A stretch of DNA of 37,152 bases. Origin: Myxococcota bacterium (lineage in GTDB: Bacteria; Myxococcota_A; UBA796; UBA2385). The stretch's first letter is position 1, and each line of letters begins with the position of its first letter. A model generated the notes under the pieces. The model saw only the letters and a list, made by a program, of their open reading frames with translations. It did no database searches and had not been told where the DNA came from. Below, one piece after another: positions 13,945 through 19,826 of this stretch. Location: the NCBI GenBank assembly GCA_023150805.1, contig JAKLKF010000076.1, positions 1-37,152 of the forward strand. Direction: 5' to 3'. A program made the translations under genes and the position numbers.

Positions 13945-14766
13945 TCAGGCCGCGACGGCCTCGACCAGCCAGCGCACCCGGTCGACGTCCAGGGGAGCCT
14001 CCAGCCGCCCATCCTGGTGCAGCCAGGTGCCCACGATGGCGCCATCGACCAGGCCGGACAGGGCGCGGACCCCCGAGGGTTCGACGCCGCTGCCGACCCA
14101 GAGGGGTTGGCGTGGCAGCCGCGCCCGCACCCGGCGCAGGTCATCGAGGTCGGTCTGGCCCCCGGTGTGCCGACCGGACACGATCACCACCTCGGCCCGC
14201 CCCCGCAGGGCCAGGTCCGCCGCAGCGTCGGAGATGTCCTCGCGACCGGCCGGAGTGGCGTGCTTGACATGCACGTCGGCGGCGATGAACACACCCGAGC
14301 CCGACCCATCCTGCCAGGTGGCGGCCAGGTCCTCCGACCGGGGCTCCAGCCCCAGCTCCCGTCGGTACCGGAGCGTGTGGGCAGCGCGCCCCTCGACGAG
14401 GCCCTGGTCGGTCCAGGCCGCCCCCACGTGCACGTTGACCCGGATGAAGCGCCCGCCCACCGCGCCGGCCACGGCCAGGGCGGCGGCCGCGTCGTTGCGG
14501 AGCACGTTCACCCCGAGCTGCAGGGCGTCTCCGACCTCGTCGCGGACCGCCAGGCAGGCCGCCGTCATGCTCGCGACCACGTGCGGATCCACGGCGCCGC
14601 CGACGAAGGGAGCGTCTCCCAGGTTCTCGACCACCGCCGCCCGCAGCCCACCCTCCACCAGCGCGCGGGCGTCCCGCCGGGCGCGGTCCAGGACGGCCCG
14701 CAGGCCCGGCGAGGGACCGGGCGCGGCGGGGAGGGGCAGGAGGTGGATCACGCCGATCAGGTCCAT
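13945..14766 (-). CDS. BtpA/SgcQ-family TIM-barrel protein
   Basis: 273-residue protein of the BtpA family, the normal length. Family blocks are MDLIGVIHLLPLPAAPG at the N terminus, AAVVENLGDAPF near residue 43, LGVNVLRND near 83, FIRVNVHVGAAWTDQGL near 105, ADVHVKHA near 162, VVIVSGRHTGGQTDL near 187 and LWVGSGVEPSGV near 215. BtpA is needed for photosystem I stability in Synechocystis; other members such as SgcQ sit in sugar-utilisation clusters, and the role in non-photosynthetic bacteria is unknown. A phosphate-binding barrel acting on a small phosphorylated ligand is plausible. GGAGG stands 5 bases before the ATG. The gene follows the unknown 14794-15468 gene by 27 bases, so the two are likely cotranscribed. 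Confidence 0.9.
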   Translation of the reverse strand: MDLIGVIHLLPLPAAPGPSPGLRAVLDRARRDARALVEGGLRAAVVENLGDAPFVGGAVDPHVVASMTAACLAVRDEVGDALQLGVNVLRNDAAAALAVAGAVGGRFIRVNVHVGAAWTDQGLVEGRAAHTLRYRRELGLEPRSEDLAATWQDGSGSGVFIAADVHVKHATPAGREDISDAAADLALRGRAEVVIVSGRHTGGQTDLDDLRRVRARLPRQPLWVGSGVEPSGVRALSGLVDGAIVGTWLHQDGRLEAPLDVDRVRWLVEAVAA

Positions 14767-14793
14767 GGTGCCTCCGAGCCGGCGCGGGCGCGC

Positions 14794-15468
14794 TCAGGCT
14801 GATCGGCGCGTATCGGCCAGGAAGGGCAACGGCACCTGTCCCGTCGACGCCGGGGGCGGCGCGGCGCACCAGGGACCGGGGATCACCTGCCCCCGGCTGC
14901 TCACCTCCACGGGCGCCGCGAGGGCGAAGCGCAGCCGACCGGCCGGCGTGCCATCGAGCAGCGAGAGCGCCTGGTGCGGGGTGGGCGCCGCCGCGATGCT
15001 GACCTGCTGCCCGCTGCGCCGCGGCGCGACGCTGCCCCGGATGCAGAGCCCGTCGATCTCCCGCGGCTCCAGCCAGCCATGCGCCTGGTCCATCGAGGGC
15101 GCGCCCGCGCCGGTCCCCCGCACGCGGCTGGCGACGTGCATCGGCGCGTCGTCCGGCGCGCCCCGCTCCAGGTCGCGCTCGACCGCGAGCACGCCCGAAG
15201 CGACCGACCACCGCTCCGGCGAGACGGGCACCATGCCCGGCAGCGCGAGCAGGCGACGGCCCTCGCGCACGGCCAGCATCGGGCGGCCACGCCCGCGAGG
15301 CGTCAGCACCACGACCCGCGCGTCGGTCGGCCCGGGGACCAGCAGGTCGCCCGGCCGCAGCAGGGTGCCGAGCACCCGGCCCCACCGCACGACGTGGACC
15401 GCGCCGTCGGGGGAGAGCTGGAGGTGGGGGACCTGAGCGGGGACCTGGCGGGCGAGGGGCTGCGGCAT
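14794..15468 (-). CDS. hypothetical protein
   Basis: 224-residue protein that I do not recognise. It has no signal peptide and no membrane helix, and is rich in Arg, Pro and Gly with short hydrophobic strands (AVHVVRWGRVLGTLL, ARVVVLTPRG, RRLLALPGMVPVS), which suggests a mostly beta fold. The middle contains LAVERDLERGAPDDAPMHVASRV and the C-terminal third is low complexity. AGGAG lies 9 bases before the chosen ATG; the frame is open further upstream to 15594, but that part crosses the operator palindromes and is not protein-like. It is the first gene of a probable pair with the BtpA-family gene. A CTGT-N8-ACAG palindrome immediately before the start suggests repression. Confidence 0.6.
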   Translation of the reverse strand: MPQPLARQVPAQVPHLQLSPDGAVHVVRWGRVLGTLLRPGDLLVPGPTDARVVVLTPRGRGRPMLAVREGRRLLALPGMVPVSPERWSVASGVLAVERDLERGAPDDAPMHVASRVRGTGAGAPSMDQAHGWLEPREIDGLCIRGSVAPRRSGQQVSIAAAPTPHQALSLLDGTPAGRLRFALAAPVEVSSRGQVIPGPWCAAPPPASTGQVPLPFLADTRRSA

Positions 15469-15477
15469 GGCGAACTC

Positions 15478-15493
15478 CTGTCTGGATGTACAG
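15478..15493. promoter_or_regulatory. CTGT-N8-ACAG palindrome (SOS-box-like)
   Basis: The 16 bases CTGTCTGGATGTACAG have the CTGT/ACAG arms and 8-base spacing of the E. coli LexA box, although the centre is not AT-rich. It lies 10 bases upstream of the 14794-15468 gene and abuts its Shine-Dalgarno sequence. LexA boxes differ between phyla, so the regulator is uncertain. Confidence 0.35.
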
Positions 15494-15522
15494 AATGGTA
15501 TCCGCAGCCTCGTCCACGCAAA

Positions 15523-15537
15523 GGACAGTTTCTGTCC
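15523..15537. promoter_or_regulatory. inverted repeat operator candidate
   Basis: GGACAG and CTGTCC pair perfectly around TTT. The centre is about 45 bases from the CTGT-N8-ACAG palindrome and shares the ACAG/CTGT half-sites. On the minus strand it lies just upstream of a possible promoter (TTTGCG, 16 bases, TACCAT). It could serve the unknown gene or the divergent transporter. Confidence 0.4.
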
Positions 15538-15671
15538 GTTTCCACCAGGACCGAGCCCCTCGCCCGCCCCCGCCGACCATCCGCGGAACTTCACTTCCGG
15601 CTTGCGAGACGACGTTGACCCGGCTCCGGGGGTGGGTGACCATCCCTTCGCCCTGTTCCCCGAGGCTCGGG

Positions 15672-17066
15672 ATGCCCACGCTTCCGTCCATGCTGCTGCT
15701 CGCCCTGACCTCTGGCGCCGCCCACGCCTCGGGCGACGGCCTGACCCAGGCCCTGTCGCTTCCCTGGGTCCTGCCCTTCGTCGGGATGCTGCTGTCGATC
15801 GCGGTCCTGCCGATGGTGGCGCACCACTGGTGGGAGAAGCGCAGCAGCCAGTTCCTGGTCTCGGGCCTCTGGTCGCTGCCCATCCTCGGCTACTTCGGCT
15901 GGATGATCGCGACCGGCCACCACGCCGAGGACGCCTCGCACAGCCTCAGCCACGCGCTGGAGGAGTACGTCTCCTTCATCGCCCTGCTGGGCTCGCTCTT
16001 CGTCATCTCGGGCGGCATCCTGCTCAAGGGCGACCTGGAGGCGCGCCCGGCCGTCAACACGGCCTTCCTGGCGGTCGGCACGGTGATTGCGAACCTGATC
16101 GGGACCACCGGCGCATCGATGCTGCTCATCCGGCCGCTCCTGCGGACCAACAGCGAGCGGCAGTACGTGCGGCACATCCCCCTGTTCTTCATCTTCCTGG
16201 TCTCCAACATCGGCGGCGCGCTGACGCCCATCGGCGACCCACCCCTGTTCCTGGGCTACCTGCGCGGCGTGCCCTTCTGGTGGACCCTGGAGCACCTCTG
16301 GTTCATGTGGCTGCTGCCCGTCATCCTGCTCCTGGTGCTCTTCTTCGCCGTCGACACCTGGTTCTACCGGAAGGAGGACGCGCGCCACCGTCGCCTGGAC
16401 CAGGAGCGCAAGGAGCCCCTCGCCGTCCAGGGCGCGTGGAACTTCGCCCTGCTCTTCGGCGTCATCGCCGCCGTGCTGCTGCTGTCGCCGGACGCGGAGG
16501 TGCACGACTTCCGCCACTACTACGCCCGCGAGATCGCGATGCTCGCCCTCGCCGGCCTGTCGGTGTGGCGCACCAGCGCGGAGGTCCGCAAGGCCAACGG
16601 CTTCACCTACGGGCCCATCCTGGAGGTGGCGGCGCTGTTCATCGGCATCTTCGTCACGATGATCCCCGCGACCATCCTGCTGCAGGCCAACGGCAGCGCC
16701 CTGGGCCTGACCGAGCCCTGGCAGTACTTCTGGGCGACGGGCGCGCTGTCCAGCTTCCTGGACAACGCCCCGACCTACGTCACCTTCGCCGCCATGGCCT
16801 GCGGCAACGTCGCCGACTGCACCAGCGCCGAGCAGCTGGGCACCCTGGCGGCCAGCCCCACCGGCGCTCCGCTGCTGGTGGCCATCTCCATGGGCGCGGT
16901 GTTCATGGGCGCCAACAGCTACATCGGCAACGGCCCCAACTTCATGGTCCGCGCCATCGCGGAGGAGAGCGGCTACAAGATGCCGAGCTTCTTCGGCTAC
17001 GTGGGCTGGGCCGCGGTGGTGCTGCTGCCGACCTTCTTGATCGTCACCCTGGTCTTCCTGCTGTAG
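15672..17066 (+). CDS. CitMHS/NhaD-type ion transporter (putative sodium:proton antiporter)
   Basis: 464-residue inner membrane protein with about 12 hydrophobic helices, preceded by a short segment MPTLPSMLLLALTSGAAHASG that looks like a cleavable signal. Ion-transporter-superfamily motifs are present in two halves: FLAVGTVIANLIGTTGASMLLIRP with SNIGGALTPIGDPP in the first, and ALSSFLDNAPTY with GANSYIGNGPNFM in the second. The family includes citrate transporters and Na+/H+ antiporters; the substrate here is not set by sequence. A cytoplasmic charged loop lies near residue 235 (RKEDARHRRLDQERK). The ATG at 15672 is chosen because the signal-like segment begins there; upstream codons in the same frame are not protein-like. 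TTGACC at 15615 could be a -35, without a good -10. Confidence 0.85.
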   Translation: MPTLPSMLLLALTSGAAHASGDGLTQALSLPWVLPFVGMLLSIAVLPMVAHHWWEKRSSQFLVSGLWSLPILGYFGWMIATGHHAEDASHSLSHALEEYVSFIALLGSLFVISGGILLKGDLEARPAVNTAFLAVGTVIANLIGTTGASMLLIRPLLRTNSERQYVRHIPLFFIFLVSNIGGALTPIGDPPLFLGYLRGVPFWWTLEHLWFMWLLPVILLLVLFFAVDTWFYRKEDARHRRLDQERKEPLAVQGAWNFALLFGVIAAVLLLSPDAEVHDFRHYYAREIAMLALAGLSVWRTSAEVRKANGFTYGPILEVAALFIGIFVTMIPATILLQANGSALGLTEPWQYFWATGALSSFLDNAPTYVTFAAMACGNVADCTSAEQLGTLAASPTGAPLLVAISMGAVFMGANSYIGNGPNFMVRAIAEESGYKMPSFFGYVGWAAVVLLPTFLIVTLVFLL

Positions 17067-17073
17067 GCCCCGG

Positions 17074-17505
17074 GTGCGCGTGCGGATCGCCTGGGGGCTC
17101 CTCGCCACCGCCTCGGCCCTGCTGGCCTGGGCGAGCTGGACCACCCCGCCGCGCCCGGATCCGCCCACCCCTCCCCTGCCCCTGGCTCGCCGACCCACGC
17201 CGGAGGAGCTCGACCAGGTGCGGGCCCAGCTCCAGACCCTGCGCGCCGAGCTGGACCAGGCCCAGGCGGCGCTGGGGCGCCCGGTGGCGGCGCACGAGCT
17301 GGAAGGGCCCTTGCCGATCCCCGCGGGGCGGGCCCTGCCCTCGGGCCTGCCCGACAACCCGCTGCGCCCCTCGGTGTCGGCGGTGGTGGAGCGCTGCCCG
17401 CCCGAGGAGCAGCCCGGCGACGAGGTCGACTGGCTTTACTGCGCCGAGCTGGGGCGCATCGAGGCGGTCGGCCTGGCGGCCTACCAGGACAGGGGCAGCG
17501 AGTAG
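17074..17505 (+). CDS. small anchored or secreted protein with a short coiled coil
   Basis: 143 residues. An N-terminal hydrophobic segment (IAWGLLATASALLAWASW) is followed by a Pro-rich stretch and a heptad-like helix (EELDQVRAQLQTLRAELDQAQAAL, about residues 43-66). The C-terminal part has two Cys (VERCPPEE and LYCAEL) that could form a disulfide, which fits a periplasmic location. I do not recognise the family. The start is GTG at 17074, 7 bases after the transporter stop, with a second in-frame GTG at 17080. It is probably cotranscribed with the transporter. The end overlaps the convergent lipoprotein gene by 25 bases. Confidence 0.6.
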   Translation: MRVRIAWGLLATASALLAWASWTTPPRPDPPTPPLPLARRPTPEELDQVRAQLQTLRAELDQAQAALGRPVAAHELEGPLPIPAGRALPSGLPDNPLRPSVSAVVERCPPEEQPGDEVDWLYCAELGRIEAVGLAAYQDRGSE

Positions 17506-18158
17506 GCGGACCGGAGCAGCCAGGTCCCGTCCGCCAGGGGCGCCGCCATGGCCGGCTCCCCCTCCCCCGCCCAGGCGCTCTCCGGACCGATGACGCCGAA
17601 GACGAGCAGGCGGTCGTCCCCGGGGAGCTGGAGGTAGGCCCCGTTGAGGTGGCCGAGCGCGGCGGCGTCCGTCTCGCCCAGGAGCGACGGCAACACGGCC
17701 TCGAGCTCGGGGTGCATCTGCCCCACGCCGAGCATCAACGGCTGGCGCGCGGCCCCCTCGCCCGCGCCGAAGCAGGTGATGCCCATCGGGTCCCACTCGA
17801 CCCTCCACCAGGTGAACACCGTCGCGTGCGGAGGCGCCTCGTCCGACGCCAGCACCGTCGGGGACACCACGTCCTGGCAGGCGCTCTCGTCGCCCGATCG
17901 ACGCGAGAAGACCAGCGTGCTCCCGTCGACCTGCGGCGCACCGGCGCTCACCACCACCTCGCCGTCCACCTGCCACCAGGTCCCGTCGAGCACATCGGTC
18001 CCCCCGTCGGTGGAGCCGCTGTCGGTGTTGGTGGAGCCGCCATCCGCCATCGAGCCGGTGTTGCCACCGTCCTTGACCCCCGGGGAGCAGGCGGTCAGCA
18101 TGCCGAAGGCCCAGGCGATCGCCGCAGCCCGCCGATGAGATCCCGTGCGAGGACGCAT
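17481..18158 (-). CDS. lipoprotein of unknown function
   Basis: 225 residues. The signal peptide MRPRTGSHRRAAAIAWAFGM ends in LTAC, so Cys24 should be lipidated. A low-complexity Gly/Asp/Ser/Thr linker (GGSTNTDSGSTDGGTD) follows, typical of surface lipoproteins in this group. The domain begins LDGTWWQVDGEVVVSAG, resembling lipocalin-like 'TWW' starts, and has WWRVEWDPMGITCFG in the middle with Cys residues at ESACQDV and GITCFG that may pair. No catalytic motif is seen. GGAGCG precedes the ATG. It is separated by 62 bases from the other two lipoprotein genes upstream, so it may be in the same transcript or have its own promoter. Confidence 0.7.
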   Translation of the reverse strand: MRPRTGSHRRAAAIAWAFGMLTACSPGVKDGGNTGSMADGGSTNTDSGSTDGGTDVLDGTWWQVDGEVVVSAGAPQVDGSTLVFSRRSGDESACQDVVSPTVLASDEAPPHATVFTWWRVEWDPMGITCFGAGEGAARQPLMLGVGQMHPELEAVLPSLLGETDAAALGHLNGAYLQLPGDDRLLVFGVIGPESAWAGEGEPAMAAPLADGTWLLRSAYSLPLSW

Positions 18159-18165
18159 CTTCGCT

Positions 18166-18183
18166 CCGATCCGGCCCGATCGG
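18166..18183. repeat. inverted repeat upstream of lipoprotein gene
   Basis: CCGATC, a 6-base spacer and GATCGG form a perfect dyad just before the ATG at 18158. It could be an operator or a leader hairpin; on the minus strand TATGGT lies directly upstream and resembles a -10. Confidence 0.3.
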
Positions 18184-18220
18184 ACCATAGCCCGAGCAGA
18201 GCCCTGTCGCCCGGGCGCCG

Positions 18221-18787
18221 TCACAGCTCCCAGGCGAAGATCGGGTCCAGCAGGTAGCGCTCCCCCGGCGACCAGCCGACCACCTGCGGCTCGTCCATGC
18301 CGCCCAGGTCCTCGTGGACGGCAAAGCCCATCGCCTGGGCCTGGGCCCCATCCCAGCTCACGTACCAGCCCAGGCTGCGGCCCGGGTACGGGTCCTCGTC
18401 GGCGATCTCCGATGCCACCTCGCCCACGGCCATGGCGCGCTGGTCGCCGTAGGATCCGCCGGCGAGCACCTCGGGGGCGCAGTCGGTCTCGAGCTCGGTC
18501 AGGACCAGCTCATAGGAGGCGACGCAGCCCAGGCAGCCGTCCAGGTCCGCCGAGAGCGTTCCCTCGACCTGCTGCACGAGCGAGCAGATGTGGTGCTTCT
18601 CGTCGTGCTTCGACCGCCACTTGCGGCCGAAGAACTCCCACACCTGGTAGCCCTCCACCCGCGCGGCCCCGACGTCGAGGGTGCCGTGCTGCACGGCCCA
18701 GCGCGGAGCGGCCTCCCCGCCGCAGCCGGTGGCTGCGAGGAGGAGGCCGCCCAGCACCGCCCGTCCGGTGGACGGGCGCCCTGTCAC
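18221..18787 (-). CDS. lipoprotein with CxxC domain
   Basis: 188 residues beginning at a GTG that overlaps the stop of the upstream lipoprotein gene (GTGA). The leader TGRAVLGGLLLAATGC gives Cys22 as the lipidation site. The domain carries HHICSLVQQVEGTL, then DGCLGC and TDCAP, a four-Cys pattern. The same pattern with similar spacing occurs in the upstream lipoprotein (HYCAIVF, TSCTDC, GECDKL). The two therefore look like diverged paralogues expressed together. The family has no name I recognise; disulfides or metal binding at CxxC are possible. The C-terminal third is acidic and ends LLDPIFAWEL. Confidence 0.68.
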   Translation of the reverse strand: MTGRPSTGRAVLGGLLLAATGCGGEAAPRWAVQHGTLDVGAARVEGYQVWEFFGRKWRSKHDEKHHICSLVQQVEGTLSADLDGCLGCVASYELVLTELETDCAPEVLAGGSYGDQRAMAVGEVASEIADEDPYPGRSLGWYVSWDGAQAQAMGFAVHEDLGGMDEPQVVGWSPGERYLLDPIFAWEL

Positions 18788-19701
18788 AGGGTGAACCCGT
18801 AGAAGTAGCCGCTCTGGTAGTAGCCGTCCGGCGCGACGACCGCGTCGGTGACGGTGATCGGCACCAGGTAGCCGCCCTCCTCGATCAGCTCGCCCGTGAC
18901 CGGGTCGATCTCGTAGCCCAGCGCGTAGTTGATCTCGTACCAGGTCGTGCCACCGGTCAGGCTGGTGGAGATCCAGTTCGTGAAGAACTTGTCGCCGTAC
19001 TCGTCCCAGTACTTGGCGTAGGCGCTCTGCAGCTCGGCGCCGAAGTCGCCGCCCAGGGGGCCGAAGCCGTAGCTGAAGGTGTTGCTGGCCATGTAGGCGC
19101 CGACATCGTCTGTCCAGTCGTCCGGATCGAGCTTGTCGCACTCGCCGTCGGTGCCCAGCAGCATCGAGGTGTCCACCGACCAGGAGGCGCCGGCCCAGCA
19201 GTCCGTGCAGCTGGTGTCGACGTCGGCGCCCGTCGTGTCGAAGACGATGGCGCAGTAGTGGCGCGTGTCGTCCGGACCGGTCCACTCGTCGTCGATGAGC
19301 AGCAGGGTGAAGTAGTGCCCGATGGGCTTGCCCGTGTACATCACGTCGTACTGCAGGCCCTCCTTCACGCCCGTCACCGCCTCGATCAGCATCGCGGTCG
19401 GCTCGAAGACCTCGCAGTCGCTGTCGTCCTCGCAGTCGCTGTCGTCACAGTCGACGTCGCCGTCGCCGTCGTTGTCCTCCTCGTCGTCGCAGTCGTCCTC
19501 GACGGCCTCGCAGTCGCTGTCGTCGCCGTCGACGTCGCCGTCACCGTCGTTGTCGATGCCGTCGTCGCAGATCTCGTCGGAGGTGCCGCCGTCACCGGTG
19601 GGGTTGCCGGTGTCGTCGTCCTCCTTGTCGCCGCAGGCGAGAACGAGGCTGAGGCTGAGGGTGCTGGCGACCAGCAGGGGAAGGGAAAGGGCGCGGGTCA
19701 T
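18784..19701 (-). CDS. Asp-rich repeat lipoprotein (MopE-like repeats)
   Basis: 305 residues. The signal MTRALSLPLLVASTLSLSLV ends in LAC (Cys23). Residues about 45-95 consist of three acidic units of the form CDDGxDNDGDGDxDxDDSDC, the MopE/thrombospondin-3-like repeat common in Myxococcota surface proteins, which probably binds calcium. The following domain (about residues 100-305) has the four-Cys pattern HYC, TSCTDC, GEC shared with the downstream lipoprotein and ends YYQSGYFYGFTL. A surface or periplasmic role is inferred. GAGGAG precedes the ATG by about 5 bases; the frame extends upstream to 19737 but the signal peptide fixes this start. It is the first gene of a coupled pair, behind a good promoter candidate. 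Confidence 0.78.
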   Translation of the reverse strand: MTRALSLPLLVASTLSLSLVLACGDKEDDDTGNPTGDGGTSDEICDDGIDNDGDGDVDGDDSDCEAVEDDCDDEEDNDGDGDVDCDDSDCEDDSDCEVFEPTAMLIEAVTGVKEGLQYDVMYTGKPIGHYFTLLLIDDEWTGPDDTRHYCAIVFDTTGADVDTSCTDCWAGASWSVDTSMLLGTDGECDKLDPDDWTDDVGAYMASNTFSYGFGPLGGDFGAELQSAYAKYWDEYGDKFFTNWISTSLTGGTTWYEINYALGYEIDPVTGELIEEGGYLVPITVTDAVVAPDGYYQSGYFYGFTL

Positions 19702-19769
19702 GTCGTCTCCTCGGGGTCTGGAGGCGGGGCTGGCCATGGAACGGACAGGCCACCTCCGGAATGCCGGGC

Positions 19770-19798
19770 AACGTACCTGAGGACCGCGGCACCGTCAA
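19770..19798 (-). promoter_or_regulatory. promoter of the lipoprotein pair
   Basis: On the minus strand TTGACG (5 of 6 to consensus) and TACGTT are separated by exactly 17 bases. The start of the Asp-rich lipoprotein gene lies about 69 bases downstream of the -10. Confidence 0.5.
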
Positions 19799-19826
19799 CG
19801 CGCCTGCGACGCCCACGGAGCGGTGC

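Noticed and set aside
19400..19600. Trinucleotide-like GTC/CTC repeats resembling a microsatellite
   Set aside because: They encode the Asp-rich units of the lipoprotein in frame, so they are explained by the protein repeat.
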